From: a virus
IMG/VR virus record: IMGVR_UViG_3300046812_000348
Span: 1 to 27,137 of that record
DNA: 27,137 nt
Direction: 5' to 3' (one strand)
Numbering within the stretch: the stretch's first letter is position 1; every line of letters starts with the position of its first letter. Position numbers and translations under genes: made by a program. Below, piece by piece: positions 19,706 through 27,137 of this stretch. Below the pieces are notes generated by a model. The model saw nothing but the letters and a program-made list of their open reading frames with translations, was not told the DNA's origin and made no database searches.

Positions 19706-20916
19706 ACCTGCGGCACCGTGCGGGCCGGCGGATTGCCGCCTGTCGTGGCGTCGGCGTTAGGCGCGGTCGGGTTATTCGCGTTCAGCCCTTCGTTCATCAT
19801 GAGATAGCTTGGCGCGGTCGGCTCGACGCTGAATGCCTCTTTCGGCCACAACCCAAGGTGCGCGTGCTGGCCGTGTTCATCGCGCGTGTAGGTGACGGTG
19901 CCGATCAGCCACGACTTGTTCGGATCCACCTTGAGCTGCGGCGCGTTGACCGGCGCCAGCATGTTCGGCGCCCATAGCGTGCCCGCCGCGTCGCGCCATG
20001 AGTCACACGTCACGCTGAAGGCAAACGACTGTCCCCAGCGGCGGTTCTTTTCCCAGATCGCGCGCTGCCCGGCGATCGGCTGGCCGTTGATGGTTTGCTC
20101 GCTGATCACGTACAGCTTGCGGAATCGCGGCACGTCATCGTCACGCACGATCTGGCCGACCAGCGGCGCATTCACTCCGGCATCGGTGCCGAGCGCCATT
20201 GTGGACATCAGGTGTCCTTCGTATTCCTGATACCGCTGATCCATCGACATCATGATATCGGCGGCCTCGATGTTGTCGCCGAGGGTGAACCCTGACGCCA
20301 TCGACTGCGTGCCTACGATCGCCAGCATCACCGAGCCGTCCGGCATGTCATAGGGGACCAGCTCGGAATAGCGCGTAATCCGATCGATGATCTCCCAGAC
20401 CGTCTCCCCCAGGTTGATGTTGAGTTGCGGAATCGCCCGGAAGGGACCTTCGGCGCTGGTGTTGATCGTGACCTTGTATTGCGCGGCGAGGGTCCGCGCG
20501 ATCGATACCGCATCGCCGTTGAGGATTTGCATCCCTGGCGTGCTCGGACTGCCGGCGCTGGTGTTCTGCACCAGGGCGGAACAGTCCACCAAGTCGCAAC
20601 TCTTGCTGCGTCCCTCGATCCGCACGGTGTGGTTGCCGGCGCTGACTGACGACGCGTAGCGATCGACATAGCCGGTCAGCACGAGGTCGGAGCCGATCTG
20701 GACGGTGCACGGCTGGCCAGCCTGTAGCGCAATGTCGGGGGCGTTGGGATACCGCTCCGTTGTCTCGATCGAAAAGCTTGCCGGGATCGCCGCGAGCGGG
20801 CGCGTCACCGACACACGTTGCCAGCCGGTCAACGATTGGTTGCCCACAATAAGCGTGAGCTGATCGGTTGCCCCCGGCGGCGGGCCGCGCGTGACGACGC
20901 CATGCGCCGCGCTCAT
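19702..20916 (-). CDS. Mu gpP/gp44-like baseplate hub protein
   Basis: The 404-residue protein starts MSAAHGVVTRGPPPGATDQL behind AGGGGT. It shows hub-family blocks: LIVGNQSLTGWQRVSVTRPL, TVQIGSDLVLTGYVDRYASS, RIEGRSKSCDLVDCSA and, in the middle, a LysM-like to beta transition (ISEQTINGQPIAGQRAIWEK). The order and length match Mu gp44, which sits under the spike. The homing endonuclease gene lies directly upstream, in the opposite orientation, but the start and ribosome site of the hub gene remain intact. Confidence 0.85.
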   Translation of the reverse strand: MSAAHGVVTRGPPPGATDQLTLIVGNQSLTGWQRVSVTRPLAAIPASFSIETTERYPNAPDIALQAGQPCTVQIGSDLVLTGYVDRYASSVSAGNHTVRIEGRSKSCDLVDCSALVQNTSAGSPSTPGMQILNGDAVSIARTLAAQYKVTINTSAEGPFRAIPQLNINLGETVWEIIDRITRYSELVPYDMPDGSVMLAIVGTQSMASGFTLGDNIEAADIMMSMDQRYQEYEGHLMSTMALGTDAGVNAPLVGQIVRDDDVPRFRKLYVISEQTINGQPIAGQRAIWEKNRRWGQSFAFSVTCDSWRDAAGTLWAPNMLAPVNAPQLKVDPNKSWLIGTVTYTRDEHGQHAHLGLWPKEAFSVEPTAPSYLMMNEGLNANNPTAPNADATTGGNPPARTVPQV

Positions 20917-20933
20917 CGGATAACCCCTAATGA

Positions 20934-21827
20934 ATGCTGTTCACATTGAGTATGCATACAATGCATGTGATCGACGGCGCGCCACGATGTATTGATGGCG
21001 GCATGAACGCTGACCGATGTGTTTATGCCAAATTCCGTGAAACGGGCGAGCCATTCTACATCGGCAAGGGAAGCCAGAAACGGGCATGGGACCACGAACA
21101 AGAGGCGCGGCGGGGTAAGCGCGGCCACAAATGCCACATCATCCGTGACATGTGGAGCCGCGGCCATGAGCCGATTACCGTCATGCTCCACGAGGGTCTG
21201 ACCGAGACCACCGCCAACGAATATGAAATGGCTTTCATCCGCGCCATTGGCCGCGCCGATCTTGGATTGGGTCCGCTGGCTAATCTGACCGATGGTGGGG
21301 ACGGCACAACCGGTCACAAACCATCTCCAGAAGTGATCGCGAAACTCGTGGCAAGGTTGCGTGGCAAAAAGTTGCCGCCGGACATCGTGGCTAGGCGACT
21401 CGGACGCAAGATGTCGCCTGTGGCTGTCGGGAAGACGGCGGCGGCGCATCGCGGCTCGAAGCGGTCGCCCGAGACCTGTAGCCGAATATCGGCCGCGGTT
21501 CTCGGGAGAAGCATTTCGCCGGAAGCACTCGCGAAATGGCATGCTCGGAAGCACTCGCCGGAGACAATCGCTAAGCTCCGCGCGATGCGCCACACGCCCG
21601 AAGCGCGCGCGAAGATGTCGGAGGCCGGGCGCGGTAAGACGAAGTCGGCGGAGCATCGCGCGAATATTGCGGCGGCGCTGCGAAACAAAAAACACCCGCC
21701 GGAACACGTAGCGGCGATGGTCGCGGGGCGTCATCGATTGAGCGCGGGAAAACTCAGGGGCATGAAGAGCGGATTTTGCGTGTCTGCCGATGCCACCATG
21801 CCGGGTTCTCTGGTGGTATCGGCATAA
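20934..21827 (+). CDS. GIY-YIG homing endonuclease with NUMOD3 repeats
   Basis: The 297-residue product (the start could also be MNADRCVYAK at 21003) has a GIY-YIG domain at about residues 27-100: CVYAKFRETGEPFYIGKGSQ, then Arg49 and HIIRDMW. Seven or more NUMOD3-type DNA-binding repeats follow, of the form K/H-SPE-x(3-5)-K-(x)5-G (for example GHKPSPEVIAKL, RKHSPETIAKLRA). It lies opposite to the tail operon between the second gpN-type ORF and the hub gene, and its last 30 codons overlap the end of the former. This is a free-standing mobile gene of the Seg type. Confidence 0.85.
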   Translation: MLFTLSMHTMHVIDGAPRCIDGGMNADRCVYAKFRETGEPFYIGKGSQKRAWDHEQEARRGKRGHKCHIIRDMWSRGHEPITVMLHEGLTETTANEYEMAFIRAIGRADLGLGPLANLTDGGDGTTGHKPSPEVIAKLVARLRGKKLPPDIVARRLGRKMSPVAVGKTAAAHRGSKRSPETCSRISAAVLGRSISPEALAKWHARKHSPETIAKLRAMRHTPEARAKMSEAGRGKTKSAEHRANIAAALRNKKHPPEHVAAMVAGRHRLSAGKLRGMKSGFCVSADATMPGSLVVSA

Positions 21828-22303
21828 AGGGTAAACGCCTCTGCCAATGAGGGCATCGAGGCGGCGGTGTCTATCTCGACCAGCCACGCGAGGTTCGCGC
21901 CGCGCACCCCCAGGTCGAGGGCGACGGCAGCGCGGAGCGTCCGCAGCGCCTGATAGGTGGCATCGAGGCCGGCATCCGCGGCGCGGGTCGCTTCCGCGTC
22001 CAAGGCACCGCAGACGGCGACGCGGACCGCCTGGGCGTCCTGGTAGCTGATCGGCTGATACGCGGCTGTGGCGTTCCCAAGGGCGGCGCAGGCAGCACAT
22101 CGCAGGTTGCTGGCGATGGCGTCCTGTGAGGCGTTGGCAGCGACGGACAACGGCCCCGTGCCCGGCAGCGGCGCCGGTATCCAGCCGGTCAGCGGAAGCA
22201 GGAGTCGGATCGCGTCGCCCGGATCGGTCGCGGCAGCGGCGAGCGCGGCGGCGAGCTGCACCCCGGCGGCAGCGAAGGTGTCGGTTTGCGATTGCGTGCT
22301 CAC
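21731..22303 (-). CDS. C-terminal half of a Mu gpN-like DNA circularisation protein
   Basis: The 190-residue product starts with GTG at 22303, overlapping the stop of the preceding ORF by GTGA. It is helical and Ala-rich and ends with MPSLAEAFTLYADTTREPGM, then NPLFMP. That corresponds to the lPaL..ayrlYgd..R...i..rN...hP.f.P end of gpN-type proteins. Together with the upstream 293-residue ORF it gives about 483 residues, the usual length of a one-piece gpN. The 3' end is overlapped in antisense by the homing endonuclease. It may act as a separate subunit. Confidence 0.7.
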   Translation of the reverse strand: MSTQSQTDTFAAAGVQLAAALAAAATDPGDAIRLLLPLTGWIPAPLPGTGPLSVAANASQDAIASNLRCAACAALGNATAAYQPISYQDAQAVRVAVCGALDAEATRAADAGLDATYQALRTLRAAVALDLGVRGANLAWLVEIDTAASMPSLAEAFTLYADTTREPGMVASADTQNPLFMPLSFPALNR

Positions 22304-23181
22304 AGGAAGCTCGCGGCGGTGTTGACCAGACTGGCAGCCGAGTTGACCACGGTCCGGGCCGTCGTGGCGGCTGCGAGGGCCGTCTGGACGGTCGCGGTCA
22401 CCGGCTGAAGGGTTGAGCGGCTTCCGGTATCGAACCGCCCGAAGTAGCCCTGCAGCCCCCGCACGCTGTTGAATATGCGCGACGCGTCGCCGACGGCGGT
22501 CTGCGCGATCGAGGTGAACTGGCCGACACCATCGGTCACGGCTTTGGCCACGTTGCCAACGCTCGACAGGGCGGATCCCAGGTCGGAGGCCGAGGCGAGG
22601 TTGAGACCAGCGACCGCGCTGGCAACGTTCTGCAAGGTCGCCGTGAGGGATGCCGGAAATTGCACATCCCCGGCCAGGATGAATGAGAACTGCACTTCGA
22701 TGTAGCGCCCGCGCTCGCGGCGGTCGGTGATCTGAAACTCCAGCAGCACGCATTGGATCGAGCCAAGCGTCGGATGCATCAGCGTGCCGGGCCCGGCCTG
22801 TTCGCAGGCGGCCACCATCGCGTCACGCTGCGGATAGACGTCATCGCCGGTCAGATAGGCCTGGATCGAGAACCGCCGCGGCAACTTGCCGAGGTCCTCC
22901 GCCCAGGCGGTGTCGCGGTAGGGGTATTCATGGATCGCGACGCGTCGGCCGGCGGCGGTGTCACCGGCATCGAGGACGAATCCCACCCCGCGCCAGGATC
23001 CCGGTTGCAGTTGCTGCGCCCACGAGCCGGCGGACCACGAGGCGCCCGAGCTGTCCGGTTGCTGCGATCCACCAAGGCTCTGGCCGATCCTGGCCACGTC
23101 GTTGACCACGCTTCCGGTGGTCTGCACGAGCTGATTGACGCCGCCGAGCGTGCCGCTGATCTGGCCGAGGATGCCGCTCAT
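22300..23181 (-). CDS. DNA circularisation protein, N-terminal half (Mu gpN-like)
   Basis: The 293-residue protein holds the gpN N-terminal domain at about residues 55-170: LQPGSWRGVGFVLDAGDTAA, then RVAIHEYPYRDTAWAEDLG, RRFSIQAYLTGDDVYPQRDA and LMHPTLGSIQCVLLEFQITD. In Mu, the N protein is a tail/injection component long called DNA circularisation protein. Low-complexity helices follow to the C-terminus (VNSAASLVNTAASFL). It overlaps the tape measure stop by ATGA and continues in another frame as the 190-residue ORF. Confidence 0.82.
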   Translation of the reverse strand: MSGILGQISGTLGGVNQLVQTTGSVVNDVARIGQSLGGSQQPDSSGASWSAGSWAQQLQPGSWRGVGFVLDAGDTAAGRRVAIHEYPYRDTAWAEDLGKLPRRFSIQAYLTGDDVYPQRDAMVAACEQAGPGTLMHPTLGSIQCVLLEFQITDRRERGRYIEVQFSFILAGDVQFPASLTATLQNVASAVAGLNLASASDLGSALSSVGNVAKAVTDGVGQFTSIAQTAVGDASRIFNSVRGLQGYFGRFDTGSRSTLQPVTATVQTALAAATTARTVVNSAASLVNTAASFL

Positions 23182-25361
23182 ATGCTGGCCATGTCCTGGT
23201 GCTCAACGCGGACGGGCGCGACGTTGACCGAGCCGCTTCCGGTCGCGGTCACGCTGCTATTCGGCGGCGGGTTCTTGTGCGTGATCGACACGTCAACGGC
23301 ACCGTTGGGCGGCGTCGGTGGCGGCACGGTCACGGGCGCGGCTGGCGTAGCGGGCGCGGCTGGCACGGGCGGAGCTGGTGGCGTGACGGGCGCGGCTGGC
23401 ACGGGCGGCGCCGGCGGTGGCGCGGCTTGCGCGATCTGCGTCGGTGGCGGCGTGACGTGCGGCGGAGCTGCCTTGGCCTGCTGTGCAGCGAGATTGCGTT
23501 GCAACTCGTTTGCCCACCCCGGCTTGTTCGTGGAGGTCCAGGTGGGTTGTAGGGTGCTGGCGATGCGCTGCGCCTGCATCGGGTCCTTCAGGTCGACCGT
23601 CAGGTCACGGCCGGTGCGGCGATGGTAATCCGTCTGTGCGAGCAACCACGCGGCGCGATCCTGGTTTGCTGGCGAAAAATCTTTGATTTCAGGATGCGCG
23701 CTCTGCACCCCGGCGAACGTGCCCGGCTGGAATTGATAAGCGCCTGCAGCATGCGAGTTGTCCTTACCCGCCCATTGTGGAAACTGACTGCCGGCAAAAT
23801 GCCCGCCTCCATACAGCGCGGAATAATCGCCGCGCGATTCATGCGTCGCGATCGTTTGCAGTAGTCCGCGCCCCTCTGGCGTGAGGTCCGGCGCGGTCGG
23901 GGTAAATGCGCCGGCGGCGCCGGATGGCGCTGCACCCGGCGGTGCCCATGCTCCGCCCGGTGTGAAGTTGCTATTGGGCGACGGCGCCCAGGCACCCCCT
24001 GGCGTGGCCTGCGGTCCTGTCGGCGCCCACGCACCACCCGGTGTAAACGGCGCCTGCTTCGGATATGCCTCCGGCGCGGCTTCATGTCGCCCAGCCCAGA
24101 AATCGGACAGCGTCGTTTTGACGCGCGCGGCTGCGCTATTGATACCGTCCAGAACGTCGGTTGCGATCCGGCCGAAATCTTTCCAGTGATCGATGATCAG
24201 CGCGGTTACCAGCACGACGGCACCAAGCCCACCCAACAGTCCGACCGTGCCTCCCGCTATTCCAATCGCGCCGGTCACTTGCGCGATCGAGGCGACGATG
24301 CCGATTGCCCATTTCGCCGCGAACAGGACCGCGATCCCCTCGGCGACTTCCTTCACCGTGTCGAGATTGTTGATTACCCACTTGAGGCCGTCGAGTAGCG
24401 AGTTGATGCCGGCTTCGACCTTCGACCAATCGACGCCCTGCAACCACGTCGTGAACTCCTGCGAGATACGATCGACAGCCGCGACAATCTCGGGCGTGTG
24501 CTTCTCCACGAACTCGGAAAGCCGGTTCAGCAGCGGCGCGAAGTCGCGCGCCAGCACCACCGAGATTTGCTGGCCAAGGTGATCGAACGCGACGCCAGCG
24601 CGGCCCTGCGCTTCGGTGAACTCTTGCAGGCTGCGCTTCTGGTCGTCGGTCAACTCGGTATAGCGGCCGGCATCGGTAAACCACTGCGCGAAGCTCTGGT
24701 GTGACTGGCGGAACGTCTCGACCAGCTTGCTACCCTCGGCGCCGAACAGTTCGGTTGCGGCGCGGGCGCGGTTCGCCGGGTCGGGCAGTGCGGCAATCTT
24801 CGCGATCAATTCCGGCATGAGGTCGGCGGCGCTGCGTATCTGCCCATTCGCGTCCCGCAGGTTGACGCCGAGATAGTTCGCCATTTGACCGACTTCGGCG
24901 AAGTTGCCGCGCCCTATGGCGAAGTCAGCCAAATTGGTGTGCAGCGCTTTCAGGCTGCTTGTCATGTCGCCGGCATTGCCGCCCGCGAGCCGCGTCGCAT
25001 CCTGGAATTGCTGAAGCTGTTGCGTCGTCGTGCCGATGTCGTCGGCGTTCTGCACGAGCTGGTGTGACCAGTCGGCATAGCTGTTCACCAGCTTGACCAT
25101 GCCAGCGATCGAGGCGGCGCCGGTAATCGCGCCCATGACGGGGACGATCTGCGACAGCGTGCGGAATACGGTGGCCGCCGTCTTGCCGATCCACTCGAAG
25201 CCCTGCGCTACCTTGCGCAGTCCTGACACATCGACGAAGCGCGAGACCGAGCGCGACATGCGCTCCATCGGCGCGCGCATCGCGGTGATGCGGCGATTGA
25301 TCGCGTCAATCTGCTTGGTCGCATTGTCAACGACCGAATAGGTGACGCTATAGCCAGCCAT
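23178..25361 (-). CDS. Tape measure protein with lambda R-like lysozyme domain
   Basis: The 727-residue protein has an N-terminal helical region, hydrophobic segments at about 71-92 and 341-391, and a linker at 438-475 with TPGGAWAP three times. A domain at about 497-610 follows: GRGLLQTIATHESRGDYSAL, AAGAYQFQPGTF and DFSPANQDRAAWLLAQ. These match lambda endolysin (GH104 lytic transglycosylase) blocks, with Glu508 as the likely acid. A Pro/Ala-rich tail at 630-690 follows. The domain would open peptidoglycan during injection. The start overlaps the frameshifted chaperone stop (TAATG). Confidence 0.88.
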   Translation of the reverse strand: MAGYSVTYSVVDNATKQIDAINRRITAMRAPMERMSRSVSRFVDVSGLRKVAQGFEWIGKTAATVFRTLSQIVPVMGAITGAASIAGMVKLVNSYADWSHQLVQNADDIGTTTQQLQQFQDATRLAGGNAGDMTSSLKALHTNLADFAIGRGNFAEVGQMANYLGVNLRDANGQIRSAADLMPELIAKIAALPDPANRARAATELFGAEGSKLVETFRQSHQSFAQWFTDAGRYTELTDDQKRSLQEFTEAQGRAGVAFDHLGQQISVVLARDFAPLLNRLSEFVEKHTPEIVAAVDRISQEFTTWLQGVDWSKVEAGINSLLDGLKWVINNLDTVKEVAEGIAVLFAAKWAIGIVASIAQVTGAIGIAGGTVGLLGGLGAVVLVTALIIDHWKDFGRIATDVLDGINSAAARVKTTLSDFWAGRHEAAPEAYPKQAPFTPGGAWAPTGPQATPGGAWAPSPNSNFTPGGAWAPPGAAPSGAAGAFTPTAPDLTPEGRGLLQTIATHESRGDYSALYGGGHFAGSQFPQWAGKDNSHAAGAYQFQPGTFAGVQSAHPEIKDFSPANQDRAAWLLAQTDYHRRTGRDLTVDLKDPMQAQRIASTLQPTWTSTNKPGWANELQRNLAAQQAKAAPPHVTPPPTQIAQAAPPPAPPVPAAPVTPPAPPVPAAPATPAAPVTVPPPTPPNGAVDVSITHKNPPPNSSVTATGSGSVNVAPVRVEHQDMASI

Positions 25362-25836
25362 TACGACGACCGAGCCTCGCGTTCGCGCTCAGCGATGCGG
25401 CGTGCCTGTTCGGCCCACCAGATGAGTTGCGTTCCGGTCAGGCCCCAGGCGTCGTGCGGACCCCACCCCCAGAAACGCGTCAGATCGGCGATCAGCTCGC
25501 GCCATCCTTGGGGGTAGGCGCGAGCAGTTCGGCTAAAAAATCGAATGCCTTGGTCAGCTCGCTATGGCGCAGCTCCAGCACCACCTCGCGCGGCACCTTG
25601 GCGACGGCGGCAACCAGCGCGATCTGATAGCGGCGCATTGTGTAGGCCGTCGGGCTTGTGGTGTTCAGCTCCAACTCGGCGCGCTCCAGTTGCTTCGCCG
25701 TGGGTTCTTCCAGGTGGAGCGAGGTGAACCGTTTCTTTTGAAACGTCACATCGATGTCGAGGTCGAACGTGCGCGGTAGCGCTTCCTCCTCGCCGCCATC
25801 GTCCGCATCGAACTCGCTTGAGATCGCGTCCATCAT
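25361..25836 (-). CDS. Frameshifted tail assembly chaperone (GT-type product)
   Basis: A -1 shift near the end of the chaperone gene would extend it by about 50 residues read GWRELIADLTRFWGWG, then WGLTGTQLIWWAEQARRI, ending at the TAA that overlaps the tape measure ATG. This Trp-rich extension has no ATG of its own. Two slip sites are present: T TTT TTA in the correct frame at 25540-25534 and CCCCC at 25514-25510. In lambda and Mu the longer product recruits the tape measure during tail assembly. The product would be about 158 residues. Confidence 0.7.
25492..25836 (-). CDS. Tail assembly chaperone (Mu gp41-like)
   Basis: The unshifted product has 114 residues: an acidic N-terminus (DAISSEFDADDGGEEEALPR), then FDLDIDVTFQKKRFTSLHLE, and a helical C-terminus (YQIALVAAVAKVPREVVLEL). 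The size, acidic start and place between tube and tape measure match the phage tail assembly chaperone (TAC) family. It overlaps the tube gene by ATGA. The ratio of short to long product would depend on slippage at the sites described for the extended form. Confidence 0.82.
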   Translation of the reverse strand: MMDAISSEFDADDGGEEEALPRTFDLDIDVTFQKKRFTSLHLEEPTAKQLERAELELNTTSPTAYTMRRYQIALVAAVAKVPREVVLELRHSELTKAFDFLAELLAPTPKDGAS

Positions 25837-26204
25837 GCGAAGGTCTCGGACACGTCGATACCGTCAAAGCGCACCTGGAAAGTGCCTTCGGCGGCGCGCA
25901 CCTCGGTCGCGCTGACGCACCACATGTTCGCACCGCCCACGACCTTGCCGCTGGCCAGCGATACCTGCACCTCGACGCAGCGCATCTCGTTGAAGTCGCC
26001 AACGGTGATTTCGCTGCTATCGCGCAAGGTCGCCTCGATGAAGCCCTGCGACGGCACCTCGCTGAAGCCGTGCACGGAGTCGAGGCCTAGCAACGTCTCG
26101 CGTTTCCAGCGCACGGGACTCCAAGTCACATCCGACACCACCATGTAAGCGTTGCCGTCGATCGACACGCCGGTAATACCGGCGAGTGCCACACAATTCG
26201 CCAT
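25833..26204 (-). CDS. Tail tube protein (Mu gpM-like)
   Basis: The 123-residue protein begins ANCVALAGITGVSIDGNAYM and has alternating beta strands (WSPVRWKRETLLGLDSVHGF, then GFIEATLRDSSEITVGDFNE), typical of phage tubes: GLD..HG(F/Y) and an N-terminal G..ti(d)G pattern. It follows the sheath gene, as in Mu, and forms the rigid channel inside the contractile sheath. A GGAGG-like element (cctccgg reverse complement) precedes the ATG. Confidence 0.85.
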   Translation of the reverse strand: MANCVALAGITGVSIDGNAYMVVSDVTWSPVRWKRETLLGLDSVHGFSEVPSQGFIEATLRDSSEITVGDFNEMRCVEVQVSLASGKVVGGANMWCVSATEVRAAEGTFQVRFDGIDVSETFA

Positions 26205-26219
26205 ATTGGGCCTCCGGGG

Positions 26220-27137
26220 TTAGCTCTTGCGGAATTGCAACAGGATGGCGATCTGGCGGAGCTGATTGACCAGATCGACCGGCGCGAGGATTTTGACCAG
26301 CCCGTTGCCGGCATCCTCGACCACCACACTGCGCGCGAACGTGTTGGCGTTCTGCACATAGCCAGCCGACTGCAACGCGCGGTATTCCATGATTACGCTG
26401 GCCTTGATCATGGGCGCGCTGACGCAGTTGGAACCGGCGAGGATCGGCGTCGTGTCGGACACCAGTTTCTTGCGCGCGTAGCGGGTCAGCAGATAGTTGG
26501 AAAGATCGCGCGCGACGAACATCAAGCCATACATCGTCTCGGTATCGAGGTAGCTGTTGTCCGCCGCGCCGGCCGCGTTCTTTTGGTAGGTCGTGGCCGA
26601 GCGCTCGATGACCACGGTATTCGCGTCGCTGACGCGTGTCGTGCTCAACCCGTCATAGAGCAGCGTATTGCGCTCGCCGAGCGTCCATTGCGCGGCGACC
26701 GGCGGGGCGAGCAGGGTCGTGTTGATGTATTGCAGCGGCAGCCCTGGATCGACGCGGAGGCTGGCAGCGGCAGCGGCGCAATACTCGCTTGCCCATATCC
26801 AGACCGGATCAGGCGAGCCGCTGAACGCCACGATCGACATATGCTGATCGTTGCGAGCGGTGCCGAACGCGGTGCAAGCGCCGAGCGTGCCGCGGAAGGC
26901 GGAGAACGCCCCGCCGTAGATCATTTCCTGCCAGGACCACCGGCCCACGTCGTCGGCCAGGAACGTCTGCAAGGCATTCAACGACGCGGTGTCGTTATAG
27001 GGCGTGCATATGAAGTCGTAGGGTTTGGATGACAGGTTGCCCAATCCGGCGGTCAATGTCGGATTGGCGGTCCCGCCCGCCATTGGGGCAAAGGCGAGCG
27101 TCACCCCTGGCGTCGGATATTCGCCGCCATTGGTGCC
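26220..27137 (-). CDS. Tail sheath protein (Mu gpL-like), 5' end outside the window
   Basis: The frame stays open to the right edge; the part seen is about 305 residues. It contains YDFICTPYNDTASLNALQTF, a Cys/Ala-rich helical block (ASEYCAAAAASLRVDPGLPL), LLYDGLSTTRVSDANTVVIE, YLDTETMYGLMFVARDLSN, and the C-terminal LVKILAPVDLVNQLRQIAIL. These match the Mu sheath. The residue order near the edge (NGGEYPTPGVTLAF) shows that the visible Met is internal. The sheath contracts to drive the tube through the envelope. The missing part is probably about 170-200 residues. Confidence 0.88.
   Translation of the reverse strand, partial: GTNGGEYPTPGVTLAFAPMAGGTANPTLTAGLGNLSSKPYDFICTPYNDTASLNALQTFLADDVGRWSWQEMIYGGAFSAFRGTLGACTAFGTARNDQHMSIVAFSGSPDPVWIWASEYCAAAAASLRVDPGLPLQYINTTLLAPPVAAQWTLGERNTLLYDGLSTTRVSDANTVVIERSATTYQKNAAGAADNSYLDTETMYGLMFVARDLSNYLLTRYARKKLVSDTTPILAGSNCVSAPMIKASVIMEYRALQSAGYVQNANTFARSVVVEDAGNGLVKILAPVDLVNQLRQIAILLQFRKS

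Noticed and set aside
20913-22100. 395-codon minus-strand ORF across the homing endonuclease region
   Set aside because: It is the mirror frame of the GIY-YIG/NUMOD3 gene, with Arg/His-rich composition and no domain.
1-27137. CRISPR array
   Set aside because: No regularly spaced repeat-spacer pattern was seen; short repeats present are operators, iterons and arm sites.

Overview
The window looks like about 27 kb of a temperate, contractile-tailed phage of a high-GC alphaproteobacterium. The evidence is a Mu-like tail gene order, a cI/cro-type switch, an ERF plus YqaJ recombination module, a tyrosine integrase, and an attachment site made from the 3' part of a tRNA-Thr(GGT) gene. The host cannot be named to genus from the sequence. 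No bacterial housekeeping gene is visible.

Layout. (1) Positions 1-7371, minus strand: an early leftward operon. It starts with a Cro-like gene at 7135-7371 and runs through small regulators, a ParB-like protein, a protein with an Rmf/CrpP-like tail, a VRR-NUC nuclease, a divergent C5-methyltransferase-like protein and several Cys-rich small proteins. It then reaches a DUF1376-type replication initiator with iteron-like repeats and a gene in the helicase-loader position. Junctions are mostly ATGA or GTGA overlaps, and these expose several genes under 60 codons. (2) Positions 7372-9042: the switch. A 15-bp palindrome of the form TAGCC-N5-GGCTA occurs five times, three between cro and cI and two before the rightward operon. 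Downstream of cI lies a two-gene cargo: a HEPN-domain protein and an unrecognised partner. (3) Positions 9043-14247, plus strand: small early genes, ERF annealing protein, YqaJ exonuclease, an HTH excisionase candidate, integrase and an HNH-like protein. (4) Positions 14248-14522: an apparently unsplit attP, with the tRNA-Thr 3' part flanked by two identical 22-bp direct repeats that resemble integrase arm sites. (5) Positions 14519-14911, plus strand: a secreted Cys-containing accessory gene. (6) Positions 14978-27137, minus strand: the late tail operon. In transcription order: sheath (cut by the window edge), tube, tail assembly chaperone with a probable -1 frameshift, tape measure carrying a lysozyme-like domain, a DNA-circularisation protein divided into two ORFs, hub, spike, PAAR, gp46, baseplate J, gp48, Gly-rich fibre and two small distal genes. 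A GIY-YIG/NUMOD3 homing endonuclease gene is inserted, in the opposite orientation, before the hub gene.

How it fits together. The same operator sits between the -35 and -10 boxes of both early promoters, so one repressor probably silences the leftward replication operon and the rightward recombination/integration operon. cI would stay on in a lysogen together with the HEPN pair. Leftward early genes run off position 1 and late genes enter at 27137 in the same direction, ending beside attP. This suits a circular map, meaning a virion or excised genome, a plasmid prophage or a tandem lysogen. Head and terminase genes would lie in the part outside the window.

The best candidates for something undescribed are the HEPN gene pair in the immunity region, the two-promoter palindromic operator circuit with nearly leaderless cro and cI, and the methyltransferase-like protein that keeps catalytic-type motifs but lacks a visible cofactor motif. 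All function calls come from reading translated sequence by eye, with no database search.
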